Shown here: positions 25,461 through 32,325 of the stretch, in pieces | How the letters are laid out: each line of letters begins with the position of its first letter | Position numbering within the stretch: position 1 is the stretch's first letter | Assembly: GCA_025358315.1 (NCBI GenBank) | Contig: JANYKA010000232.1 | Location: forward strand, 1-32,325 | From: Gemmatimonadota bacterium | Lineage (GTDB): Bacteria > Gemmatimonadota > Gemmatimonadetes > Gemmatimonadales > Gemmatimonadaceae | Reading direction: 5' to 3' | Length of the DNA: 32,325 nucleotides | Translations under genes and position numbers: made by a program | The notes under the pieces: generated by a model | The model's database searches: none | Told to the model about the DNA's origin: nothing | The model's input: only the letters and a program-made list of their open reading frames with translations

Positions 25461-27227
25461 GTGAACTCTGCGCATCGTGTTGCTATCCTCCCATCGGCCG
25501 TGGCCGACCAAATCGCTGCTGGCGAAGTTGTTGAGCGCCCCGCATCGGTGGTCAAGGAGCTTGTGGAGAATGCACTGGATGCTGGAGCGACGACTATCGA
25601 TATCGCCATCGGCGAGGGTGGCCGGGCGCTGGTGCGCGTCAGCGACGACGGCGCCGGTATGTCGCGCGAAGATGCCGCGCTGTCTATTGAACGCCACGCC
25701 ACGTCGAAGATTCAAGTCGCCGCCGATCTGGTGGGCGTACTGAGTTTCGGATTTCGGGGCGAGGCCCTCCCGGCGATCGGCTCCGTGTCGCGGATGGAAA
25801 TCGCAACGTCGACTGCTGACGGTAGCGGAACGCGGGTGCGCGTGGCCGGCGGCACGTTGCTTGATGTGAGCGACGCGGCCCGTCGCCGCGGCACGGCCGT
25901 ATCCGTCGAGGCGTTGTTCTACAACACACCGGCGCGCCAGAAATTTTTGCGCGGTGCCCGCAGTGAATGGCGGGCGATCACAGAGATCGTCACGACCATG
26001 GCGCTCACGCGCTGCGATGTCCGCATCACCCTCTCGCAGGACGGCAAGGAAGCGTTGGTCCTTCCGGCCGCCGCCTCACTGCGCGATCGGGTCGCGGCGA
26101 TTTGGGGAGTCGATGCCTCCGAATCCCTCGTGACCGTGGAGGACGTGAGCGGTCCGATTCGCGTGAGCGGTCTGGTGCAGCGCCCGGCCGATGTCGGTCT
26201 TACGAGCCGTCGCGTGTTTTGTTCGGTGAACGGCCGCGCCGTGCGTGACAACGGTCTCGTGCGCGCCGCCGAGGCGGCGTACCGCTCGACGATTCCATCC
26301 GGCGTGCGGCCAACAGTGTTGCTGCTGCTAGAGGTACCGTCGGCCGACGTCGACGTCAACGTCCATCCCGCAAAAGCGGAAGTTCGCTTTCGCGATCGGT
26401 GGAACACCGAGCGCGCCGTGGAACGCGCCGTCCGGCGCGCCCTCGGCACGGAAGACAGTGCGGCGGCGTTCGGCTACACGGTCCGCACCTTTGCCGCTCC
26501 GACGTTCGAAGCCGGCGCGACGATGGATATCCGCGCGCTGCAGAGTGATCCGCTCGACGCCTCACCGCTGTTCGAACAATCCGAACCGGACGGAGCGACG
26601 ACGAGTCCCGCACGCGATGCACATGCTACAAACCCGATCGTGAGTCCGCCGCAGATCGTCTGCCCGCCACTCATGCAACTGCGGCGGACCTGGATGCTGT
26701 TTGAGCGCGATGATGCGGTTGTTCTTATTGACCAGCATTCGGCACACGAGCGCGTGCTCTTTGAACGATTTATGGGCACGCTGGAGCGCGGTGACTCACC
26801 ATCGCAGCGGTTGCTCTTTCCAATGACACTGCACCTCACTCCGGCTGACGCCGAAGCGTTTGAAGAGCATCGTGATTTATTTGCGAAACTTGGATTCGAG
26901 ATTGAAGGGTTTGGCACGCACAGCCTTATCGTGTCGAGCGTACCGATGCCGCATCCACGGTTCGACGCCGAGCGATGTCTGCGGGATACCCTCGCCACGC
27001 TCTCCGGCGATCGATTCGCCAGCGGCCTCGCCCGTCACGAGCGCCTCGCGGCAACAGTCGCGTGCAAGGCGGCGGTGAAAGCCGGTGATGAACTCGCACC
27101 GTCGGAAATGCGGGCGCTCTACATCGCGCTCTCGGGAACCACCCTCCCGGCGCACGATGTGCACGGCCGGAGTACTATCGTGCAGATCAGTTGGGATGAG
27201 CTCGAACGACGCTTTGGCCGACGCTGA
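25461..27227 (+). CDS. mutL: DNA mismatch repair protein MutL
   Basis: Links mismatch recognition by MutS to strand incision; 588 residues from GTG 25461. That start has GGGGAG nine bases upstream and gives MNSAHRVAILPSAVADQIAAGEVVERP, the usual N-terminus; ATG 25422 would add 13 residues and overlap the bat gene. GHKL ATPase motifs are complete: KELVENALDAGAT, VSDDGAGM, RHATSK and GFRGEAL. The C-terminal endonuclease motif is LIDQHSAHERVLFE, close to DQHA(X)2E(X)4E but with Ser for Ala. ACKAAVKAGDEL is present, whereas the CPHGRP metal motif reads DVHGRS. Nicking activity therefore needs testing. mutS is not in the window. miaA overlaps its 3' end, the classic mutL-miaA order. Confidence 0.96.
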   Translation: MNSAHRVAILPSAVADQIAAGEVVERPASVVKELVENALDAGATTIDIAIGEGGRALVRVSDDGAGMSREDAALSIERHATSKIQVAADLVGVLSFGFRGEALPAIGSVSRMEIATSTADGSGTRVRVAGGTLLDVSDAARRRGTAVSVEALFYNTPARQKFLRGARSEWRAITEIVTTMALTRCDVRITLSQDGKEALVLPAAASLRDRVAAIWGVDASESLVTVEDVSGPIRVSGLVQRPADVGLTSRRVFCSVNGRAVRDNGLVRAAEAAYRSTIPSGVRPTVLLLLEVPSADVDVNVHPAKAEVRFRDRWNTERAVERAVRRALGTEDSAAAFGYTVRTFAAPTFEAGATMDIRALQSDPLDASPLFEQSEPDGATTSPARDAHATNPIVSPPQIVCPPLMQLRRTWMLFERDDAVVLIDQHSAHERVLFERFMGTLERGDSPSQRLLFPMTLHLTPADAEAFEEHRDLFAKLGFEIEGFGTHSLIVSSVPMPHPRFDAERCLRDTLATLSGDRFASGLARHERLAATVACKAAVKAGDELAPSEMRALYIALSGTTLPAHDVHGRSTIVQISWDELERRFGRR

Positions 27228-28143
27228 CCTGCGCATCATCTGCGGCCCCACGGCGGCAGGAAAATCGGCGGTGGCGATGGAACTTGCTGCCCGCCACGGG
27301 CTCACGATTGTCAGCGCCGATTCACGGCAGATCTATCGGCGCTTCGATATTGGCACTGCGAAGCCTTCCGCAGGCGACCGGGCTCGCGTTCCGCATCTCG
27401 GTATCGACGTCGCCGATCCGACGGAACGCTGGTCGGCGGCGCGATGGGCCGTCGAAGCGAACCAGGCGGTCACGGCACTCGGCACTGATCGAACGATTGT
27501 GGTCGGCGGAACCGGCTTCTATTTGCGGGCGCTCGTCGAGCCGCTCTTCGATGCCCCGGTACTCGATGCGACACGCCGAGCCGCGTTACAACAGGAACTG
27601 GCCGGCCGCACGCTCGATGAATTGCGCCGTTGGTGCCTGACGCTCGACCCGGCCCGCGCCCACTTGGGCCGGACCCAGTTATTGCGCGCCATTGAAATCG
27701 CGCTGTTCACCGGCCGGCGACACAGCGATCTGCTGGCCGAGAGCCAGCATCGGGTGAGCGAATCGCAGCCGTCGGTCAGGCGTGTGCGATGGTTGGTTAT
27801 TGATCCCGGGGCGCGACTGGCCGCTCAGCTCGAAGGACGCCTCGATGCCATGCTCGCGTCCGGCTGGCCGGAGGAGGTTCGTGAACTCGCCCACGATGTG
27901 CCTGCTGACGCCCCGGCGTGGCAGGCTTGTGGATATGCCGTGCTTAAGGATTACGTCGAGGGCGCCCGCACGCTGGCTGGTGCCCGCGACGCTATACTTA
28001 TTGCAACGCGGCAGTATGCCAAACGGCAGCGAACCTGGTTTCGCAACCAGCTCGCAGGTGCACATGTGACGCGCCTCAATCCGCACGACGCGATATCTGA
28101 CGCCCGCGTAAACGCGTGGTGGAGCGGGGGAGACTCGGCGTGA
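27196..28143 (+). CDS. miaA: tRNA dimethylallyltransferase
   Basis: Adds a dimethylallyl group to N6 of A37 in tRNAs that read codons starting with U; 315 residues. ATG 27196 lies inside the mutL 3' end (32-base overlap); the track start is upstream in the mutL frame. The P-loop is CGPTAAGKSAVAMELA (about 16-31). IVSADSRQIYRRFDIGTAKPS, the catalytic-Asp region, VVGGTGFYLRALVEPL and GRTQLLRAIEIALFTGR are family signatures. The C-terminal RQYAKRQRTWFRNQ contacts tRNA. The stop overlaps bshA (GTGA). Confidence 0.96.
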   Translation: MSSNDALADADLRIICGPTAAGKSAVAMELAARHGLTIVSADSRQIYRRFDIGTAKPSAGDRARVPHLGIDVADPTERWSAARWAVEANQAVTALGTDRTIVVGGTGFYLRALVEPLFDAPVLDATRRAALQQELAGRTLDELRRWCLTLDPARAHLGRTQLLRAIEIALFTGRRHSDLLAESQHRVSESQPSVRRVRWLVIDPGARLAAQLEGRLDAMLASGWPEEVRELAHDVPADAPAWQACGYAVLKDYVEGARTLAGARDAILIATRQYAKRQRTWFRNQLAGAHVTRLNPHDAISDARVNAWWSGGDSA

Positions 28144-29267
28144 GAATCGGTATTACGTGCTATCCCACCTATGGCGGCTCCGGCGCTGTGGCGACCGAGT
28201 TGGGAATGGCGCTCGCTTCCCGCGGGCATGAAGTGCATTTCATCACGTATCAGCAGCCGTTCCGACTGCCGGTGTTTCTGCCGCGCGTCCACTTCCACGA
28301 AGTCGACGTTGGCCGGTATCCACTGTTTCAATATCCGCCCTACGATCTGGCGCTTGCCGTCCGGATGCACGAAGTCGTCATCAAGGAACGGCTCGATCTG
28401 CTCCACGTGCACTATGCGATCCCGCACGCAACCAGCGCGTGGATCGCCAAGGAAATGCTCCACAAGGAAGGCCGCGACATTAAGGTGATTACCACGCTGC
28501 ATGGAACAGACATCACTATTGTCGGTCAGGATCCATCGTTCCATGCGATTACGAAATTTTCCATTGAGAAGTCCGACCGCATCACTGCCGTCTCGGATTT
28601 TCTGAAAGACGAGACACTCCGTGCCTTCGGCTGCGCCGGGTGTGAGGTGCAGGTCATTCATAACTTTGTCGATCCGGCGGTCTACGACCGCGCCCGGTAT
28701 GCACCCGAACTTCGCACGGCGTTGGCGGGTGAGCGGAAAGTGCTCATGCACATTTCTAATTTTCGTCCGGTGAAACGTGTGGTCGACGTGGTGCGCACTT
28801 TTGCCCGTATACGAAAGGACGTGCCGAGCATTCTCGTGATGGTCGGCGATGGTCCCGATCGCGGCGAGGCGGAAAATGAAGCGCGTGCTCTTGGCGTCGA
28901 ATCCGATGTGCACTTCCTCGGCCGTATCGAGTCCGTCGCGCCGTTGCTCGCCTCGGCCGATCTTTTTTTCCTGATGTCTGATCGCGAGTCATTCGGATTG
29001 AGTGCGCTCGAAGCACTTGCCTGCGGCGTTCCGGCGTTTGGGTACAATGTCGGCGGCCTGCCCGAAGTCATTCGTGACGGCGTGACCGGATATCTGCGTC
29101 CGGTCGGTGATGTCGACGGCATTGCGGCAGCTGCCGTATCACTGTTGCGAGACCCGACGCGTCTCGCGGCGATGCGCACCGCAGCTGCATCCGATGCCCG
29201 CGCCCGCTTTTCACTCAATGCCGTCGTCGCACAGTATGAAGCGCTCTATCGTAGCGTCACCGGCTAA
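28140..29267 (+). CDS. bshA: N-acetyl-alpha-D-glucosaminyl L-malate synthase (bacillithiol)
   Basis: GT4 glycosyltransferase joining GlcNAc from UDP-GlcNAc to L-malate, the first step of bacillithiol synthesis; 375 residues. GTG 28140 with GGGGGAG upstream gives MRIGITCYPTYGGSGAVATELGMALASRGHEVHFITYQQPFRL, nearly diagnostic for BshA. LLHVHYAIPHATSA, TTLHGTDITIVGQDPS, HNFVDPAVYDR, HISNFRPVKRV and the GT4 E-x7-E motif (ESFGLSALEALACGVP) support this. The low-molecular-weight thiol is implied, but bshB and bshC are not in the window. It sits directly after miaA with a 4-base overlap. Confidence 0.93.
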   Translation: MRIGITCYPTYGGSGAVATELGMALASRGHEVHFITYQQPFRLPVFLPRVHFHEVDVGRYPLFQYPPYDLALAVRMHEVVIKERLDLLHVHYAIPHATSAWIAKEMLHKEGRDIKVITTLHGTDITIVGQDPSFHAITKFSIEKSDRITAVSDFLKDETLRAFGCAGCEVQVIHNFVDPAVYDRARYAPELRTALAGERKVLMHISNFRPVKRVVDVVRTFARIRKDVPSILVMVGDGPDRGEAENEARALGVESDVHFLGRIESVAPLLASADLFFLMSDRESFGLSALEALACGVPAFGYNVGGLPEVIRDGVTGYLRPVGDVDGIAAAAVSLLRDPTRLAAMRTAAASDARARFSLNAVVAQYEALYRSVTG

Positions 29268-29309
29268 CGATCGCCCCTCCCTCCCGCCACCTGAAACCCC
29301 CCGACTGTC

Positions 29310-30143
29310 GTGAACGACCTCTCCCTGTTTCAATCGTTCGTGCTTGGCGCCATGCAAGGGCTCGCCGAGTTTCTGCCGATCAGCAGTTCGGCGCATTTGG
29401 CGCTTGCGCCCTGGGCGTTTGGCTGGCCGGAACCCGGTCTGGCGTTCGATGTTGCACTCCACCTTGGCACACTCGTCGCGGTGCTCTGGTATTTCCGCCG
29501 CGATTGGCTGGCACTTGCAGTGGCCGCGTTCGCTGTGGTAAGGGAGCGCCGTGTGAATACAGATGAACAGCGTCTCGTGGCTTGGCTAGTTATCGCCACT
29601 GTTCCGGGAGCGATTGCCGGGCTGTTGTTCGAAAAGCAGGCCGAACATTTGTTCCGCGCACCCTCCGTGATTGCCGTCGCATTGATTTTGATGGGCGCAC
29701 TGCTCTGGATCGTTGACGCCCGCGCCGCCCGTGCCGCCCGTGCCGCACGAGAGCATCCGCTGAGTGCCATGACATGGCGCGATGCGCTCCTCATTGGATG
29801 CGCTCAGGCGTTCGCGATTATTCCGGGCGTGTCGCGCTCTGGGGCGACAATGACCGCCGGCCGCGCCCTGTCGTTCACCCGCGCCGATTCGGCCAAGTTC
29901 AGCTTTATGATGTCCATGCCGATTATCGCTGCGGCGGCCGTGCTCAAACTGCCGAAGCTGATCTCGGCGGGGGGGCTTACTCCATCGCTGATCGTCGGCG
30001 TTGCCACGGCGGCCATTACGGGCTGGTTGGCCATTGCCATCCTCATGCGACTAGTGCAACACGGGGGGTTCCGTGTGTTTGCCCTGTACCGTTTTGCGCT
30101 CGGCGCAGCGGTGCTGATTCTTGTTGCGCTTCGCGCCCGCTGA
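29310..30143 (+). CDS. uppP: Undecaprenyl-diphosphatase
   Basis: Integral membrane BacA/UppP that removes a phosphate from undecaprenyl pyrophosphate so the carrier lipid of peptidoglycan and polysaccharide can be reused; 277 residues, several membrane segments. Both catalytic regions are clear: MQGLAEFLPISSSAHL (E and Ser residues) near the N-terminus and AFAIIPGVSRSGATMTAGRALSF later. The start is GTG 29310 after a C-rich 42-base gap without an obvious Shine-Dalgarno sequence. A small 9-base tandem repeat inserts ARAARAARAAR in a loop around residue 138. Overproduction of this enzyme gives bacitracin resistance in other bacteria; here it is an ordinary housekeeping copy. Confidence 0.95.
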   Translation: MNDLSLFQSFVLGAMQGLAEFLPISSSAHLALAPWAFGWPEPGLAFDVALHLGTLVAVLWYFRRDWLALAVAAFAVVRERRVNTDEQRLVAWLVIATVPGAIAGLLFEKQAEHLFRAPSVIAVALILMGALLWIVDARAARAARAAREHPLSAMTWRDALLIGCAQAFAIIPGVSRSGATMTAGRALSFTRADSAKFSFMMSMPIIAAAAVLKLPKLISAGGLTPSLIVGVATAAITGWLAIAILMRLVQHGGFRVFALYRFALGAAVLILVALRAR

Positions 30144-30151
30144 TCGCTGCG

Positions 30152-30895
30152 ATGCATCGCGTCGACGGATTCACCGCCAACGAATTAGCGGCCACGCTCG
30201 GACTGCCGGCGGCAGAGTTGTACGCCCGGCTCGGTTCGTCGATGGATGAGGCGCATCGCTTGGGCGCCGCTGGCACACCCACCGGTACGCTGATTCTTGC
30301 CGACGAACAAACGGCTGGCCGCGGACGGGGCGGGAAGAAATGGGATTCCGCCCCTGGTGAGGGCCTGTGTATGACCATGGTTGAACGGCCCGAGTCGGCG
30401 TCGGGGCTTGATGTGCTTTCGCTGCGACTCGGTCTGCGGATTGCCAGCGTACTCGAGCGGCTGGCGGGTTCGCTGATCGAAGTCAAATGGCCGAACGACC
30501 TGTTCGTTTCCGGGCGCAAGCTTGCGGGTATTCTTGTCGAAGCCCGATGGCGCGACCAGACGGTTGATTGGGTGGCCATCGGCGTCGGCATCAATATCGT
30601 AGCACCGTCCGGTGTGCCCAATGCGACGGGGCTGAAAGAGCGGTACACGCGCGCTGCCGTGCTCGCCGTATTGGTGCCGGCCGTCCGCGCCGCCGCCGCG
30701 TTGCGCGGCCCGCTTTCAACTGCCGAGCTCTCGGAGTTTGCAGCGCGCGATTATGCGCGTGGGCGTGTCATTCTTGAGCCAACAATTGGCACAGCACAAG
30801 GCATTACATCCGATGGAGCGCTTGTGGTTCGCACGGAAGCTGGCTTCGCGCACTTCCGTGGCGGTTCGCTCGTTTTTGCTGAGGAGGTCAAGTGA
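30152..30895 (+). CDS. birA: Biotin-[acetyl-CoA-carboxylase] ligase, no DNA-binding domain
   Basis: Attaches biotin to biotin-dependent carboxylases through biotinyl-AMP; 247 residues. ATG 30152 (MHRVDGFTANEL) is eight bases after uppP; the longer track ORF lies within uppP. SSMDEAHRLG holds the biotin-site residues, QTAGRGRGGKKW is the adenylate loop, and VKWPNDLFVSGRKLAGILVEA and VAIGVGINI complete the catalytic core. A small C-terminal domain follows. There is no N-terminal winged helix, so this is a mono-functional ligase that cannot act as the bio operon repressor. The stop overlaps the coaX start (GTGA). Confidence 0.94.
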   Translation: MHRVDGFTANELAATLGLPAAELYARLGSSMDEAHRLGAAGTPTGTLILADEQTAGRGRGGKKWDSAPGEGLCMTMVERPESASGLDVLSLRLGLRIASVLERLAGSLIEVKWPNDLFVSGRKLAGILVEARWRDQTVDWVAIGVGINIVAPSGVPNATGLKERYTRAAVLAVLVPAVRAAAALRGPLSTAELSEFAARDYARGRVILEPTIGTAQGITSDGALVVRTEAGFAHFRGGSLVFAEEVK

Positions 30896-31665
30896 TACTT
30901 GCATTCGATGTTGGAAATACCGAAACGACGATCGGGCTATGTGTGGGAACTTCCGTGAGAGAACGGTGGCGCGTCACGACCGAAGGCGGCCGCACGCCCG
31001 ACGAAGTGCATCTCCTCATCCTTGCGTTGCTGAGCGCGGCCAACGTCAACCGCACAATGATTACCGGGAGCGCGATCGCCTCCGTAGTGCCGTCGGTAAC
31101 CGCCGCGTTGACGGACGCCTGCCGGAAACTCATCGGCGCCGAACCAATCATCGTCGATGGCCGTTCCAAGTTGCCGATCACGTTGGATGTGGACGAGCCT
31201 CAAACCGTCGGCGCCGATCGCATTGTCAACACGCTCGCCGCGAGCCGGCTGCACAAGTGCGATTGTATCGTGGTCGACCTCGGCACCGCGACCACCTACG
31301 ATTGCATAACCGCCGACGGCGTTTTTCTCGGTGGGGTCATTGCTCCCGGTGTGCAGATGTCGGCAGAATCACTGTTTCGCAAAACTTCGAAACTGCCGGC
31401 GACTGAAATTATCCCGCCCAAAAGCGTGATTGGGAAGCGGACCGAAGAATGCATCCGCGCCGGGGTGGTGCTGGGATCTGCCGAAGCCATTGACGGTCTC
31501 GTCCGGCGGATTAAGGCCGTCTGGCCGCGCCCCAACGTCCCGATGGTAATCGCAACAGGCGGCCTTGCAGCGGCTTTCAAACCGCTCTGTGCGCAGATTG
31601 AGAGCGTGGAGCCGGACCTCACTCTTCAGGGGTTGGCCATCGCCTATGAATTATTGAATTCATAG
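30892..31665 (+). CDS. coaX: Type III pantothenate kinase
   Basis: ATP-dependent phosphorylation of pantothenate, the first step of coenzyme A synthesis; 257 residues, ASKHA fold. GTG 30892 has a strong GAGGAGGT just upstream and overlaps birA. ILAFDVGNTETTIGLCVG is the phosphate-binding loop; TVGADRIVNTLAA, VVDLGTATTYDCITADGVFLGGVIAPGVQMSAESL and GLVRRIKA are CoaX signatures with the catalytic Asp in VVDLGTA. The birA-coaX order is common. A perfect hairpin covers its stop codon. Confidence 0.96.
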   Translation: MILAFDVGNTETTIGLCVGTSVRERWRVTTEGGRTPDEVHLLILALLSAANVNRTMITGSAIASVVPSVTAALTDACRKLIGAEPIIVDGRSKLPITLDVDEPQTVGADRIVNTLAASRLHKCDCIVVDLGTATTYDCITADGVFLGGVIAPGVQMSAESLFRKTSKLPATEIIPPKSVIGKRTEECIRAGVVLGSAEAIDGLVRRIKAVWPRPNVPMVIATGGLAAAFKPLCAQIESVEPDLTLQGLAIAYELLNS

Positions 31666-31666
31666 G
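31643..31666. repeat. Perfect hairpin over the coaX stop codon
   Basis: CCTATGAATT and AATTCATAGG form a 10-bp perfect stem with the 4-base loop ATTG, covering the TAG stop. There is no T-run after it. The right arm extends to CATAGGTC (31661-31668), which is also perfectly complementary to GACCTATG (31718-31725), so two mutually exclusive structures are possible. It may protect or end the long upstream transcript. Confidence 0.55.
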
Positions 31667-31733
31667 TCACCGATCATGTATAAAGCGTTACATAGCAGGC
31701 ACTTAAGGATAATCGTAGACCTATGCCGACGCC

Positions 31734-31762
31734 TTGACTAGCGCCGTGATTTTAGGTACGTT
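31734..31762 (+). promoter_or_regulatory. groES-groEL promoter
   Basis: TTGACT (31734-31739), a 17-base spacer and TACGTT (31757-31762) form a sigma-70-type promoter with the same -35 hexamer as the rpsT and protease promoters in this window. Transcription should begin near 31769, just before the CIRCE element. Confidence 0.75.
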
Positions 31763-31771
31763 ATGGGGCTG

Positions 31772-31798
31772 TTAGCACTCTGCTTGACTGAGTGCTAA
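31772..31798. promoter_or_regulatory. CIRCE operator (HrcA binding site)
   Basis: TTAGCACTC (31772-31780), nine bases, GAGTGCTAA (31790-31798): an exact match to the CIRCE consensus. HrcA binds it as a repressor of chaperone genes and is released on heat shock. Its position at about +3 to +30 puts it within the transcribed leader, 56 bases before the groES ATG. Confidence 0.97.
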
Positions 31799-31853
31799 TA
31801 CGATTCGCAATCATTGCGACTCTAGTGAACCCATAGCAGGAGGAACACTCCAA

Positions 31854-32162
31854 ATGGCAGCAAAGTCCGCTACCACGTCGAAGGTCGCGCCGCTGGCCGA
31901 CCGCGTCGTCGTGAAGCCGCTCGAGGAAGCCGAGCAGATGCGCGGTGGCCTGTACATCCCGGATACGGCGAAGGAAAAGCCGCAACAGGGTGAAGTGATC
32001 GCCGTCGGTCCTGGCCGTTTTGATGACGGCAAACGCGTGCCGCCCGAAGTGAAGGCCGGCGACAAGATCCTGTATGGCAAGTACAGCGGCACCGAAGTCA
32101 CGCTCAATGGTGAGCCCGTGCTCATCCTCCGCGAGTCCGATATCCTCGCGATCGTCAGCTGA
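31854..32162 (+). CDS. groES: Co-chaperonin GroES
   Basis: Seven-subunit lid of the GroEL folding chamber; 102 residues. [44 protein letters not shown] covers the N-terminal beta-barrel strand and the mobile loop that docks on Gro[38 protein letters not shown] is the conserved C-terminal half. The first nine residues (MAAKSATTS) are an extension beyond the usual 95-residue form. ATG 31854 has a consensus AGGAGG at 31838-31843. It is controlled by the CIRCE/HrcA element upstream and is followed by groEL after 30 bases. Confidence 0.98.
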   Translation: MAAKSATTSKVAPLADRVVVKPLEEAEQMRGGLYIPDTAKEKPQQGEVIAVGPGRFDDGKRVPPEVKAGDKILYGKYSGTEVTLNGEPVLILRESDILAIVS

Positions 32163-32192
32163 ACCTCACCTCCTTACTGAAGAGATAGATCA

Positions 32193-32325
32193 ATGGCAGC
32201 CAAGGAACTCCATTTCAATGTTGACGATCGCGAGGATATCGGACTCGCGGAGGATGAGCACGGGCTCACCATTGAGCGTGACTTCGGTGCCGCTGTACTT
32301 GCCATACAGGATCTTGTCGCCGGCC
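32193..32325 (+). CDS. groEL: GroEL, first 11 codons only, then interrupted by inverted groES sequence
   Basis: ATG 32193 begins [11 protein letters not shown], the expected N-terminus of the 60-kDa chaperonin, 30 bases after groES. Family members continue with something like ARAxLKRGVD; here the frame instead reads [13 protein letters not shown], which is the antisense translation of groES. From 32222 to the window end the bases are the exact reverse complement of 32054-32157. Only 32193 to about 32225 should be taken as groEL. The gene is partial because the contig goes wrong here, not because a truncated protein is likely. Confidence 0.85.
   Translation, partial: MAAKELHFNVDDREDIGLAEDEHGLTIERDFGAAVLAIQDLVAG
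32222..32325 (-). repeat. Exact 104-base inverted copy of the groES 3' region (probable artefact)
   Basis: TGACGATCGCGAGGATATCG onward to the last base is identical to the reverse complement of 32157 down to 32054 within groES, with no mismatch. The two arms are separated by 64 bases. The junction has a short overlap (TGAC) that fits both the groEL codons GTT GAC and the inverted copy. This pattern is typical of fold-back chimeras or contig-end misassembly. Confidence 0.97.

Noticed and set aside
29268-29309. Promoter for uppP in the C-rich 42-base gap after bshA
   Set aside because: No -35/-10 pair is visible; uppP is more simply read as part of the same transcript.
32226-32325. Open reading frame continuing groEL ([13 protein letters not shown]...)
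   Set aside because: It is the antisense translation of groES produced by the inverted copy, not a novel protein or fusion.
1-32325. CRISPR array, transposon, phage, toxin-antitoxin or other defence system
   Set aside because: No regularly spaced repeats, transposase, integrase or paired small toxin/antitoxin ORFs were seen; coding space is filled by recognisable genes.

Overview
The window is a compact, GC-rich bacterial chromosome segment with almost no non-coding space. Start/stop overlaps of the ATGA, GTGA or TTGA type are frequent, and GTG or TTG starts are common. The mix of genes (secreted imidazolonepropionase-like amidohydrolases in tandem, a fused Bat/MoxR operon, bshA for bacillithiol, pyrR-pyrB-pyrC, type III pantothenate kinase, a CIRCE-controlled groES) fits a Gram-negative, Gemmatimonadota-like organism. 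That assignment is inference from gene content; there is no rRNA in the window to confirm it.

Layout. (1) 1-25: the 3' end of a tRNA cut by the window edge. (2) 123-4599: three overlapping genes for exported amidohydrolase-fold proteins. Only the middle one keeps the metal-binding residues. A perfect intrinsic-terminator hairpin lies inside the signal-peptide codons of the first. (3) 4641-7151 (minus): an orphan hybrid histidine kinase with CHASE4-type sensor, PAS, kinase and receiver domains. (4) 7274-10049: a GT87-type membrane mannosyltransferase-like protein (plus), facing a minus-strand pair of a dolichyl-phosphate-glucose-synthase-like GT2 and a ChbG/YdjC-type deacetylase. The deacetylase appears to start at a non-standard codon. 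(5) 10134-14580: pyrR-pyrB-pyrC, a class II aldolase and a coiled-coil/zinc-ribbon protein, all overlapping or abutting, ending at a bidirectional terminator shared with rpsT (minus). (6) 14947-15078: divergent promoters for rpsT and the following operon, with a terminator-like hairpin at the very start of the rpsT transcript. (7) 15132-31665: a 16.5 kb co-directional run of M50 protease, scpA, scpB, rluB-like, moxR, DUF58, a BatD-like protein, batA, a batB-batC fusion, a batD-batE fusion, mutL, miaA, bshA, uppP, birA and coaX. (8) 31734-32325: a textbook heat-shock unit (promoter, CIRCE, groES, start of groEL).

The last 104 bases are an exact reverse-complement copy of the 3' part of groES and interrupt groEL after 11 codons. 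This is most simply a fold-back chimera or contig-end assembly error, so nothing beyond about 32221 should be trusted as genomic sequence.

Functionally the window is mainly housekeeping: pyrimidine synthesis, ribosome and tRNA modification, chromosome condensation, mismatch repair, envelope lipid recycling, cofactor synthesis and chaperonins. The accessory flavour comes from the amidohydrolase cluster, the sensor kinase and the glycosyltransferase/deacetylase group. I found no CRISPR array, phage, insertion sequence or defence system.
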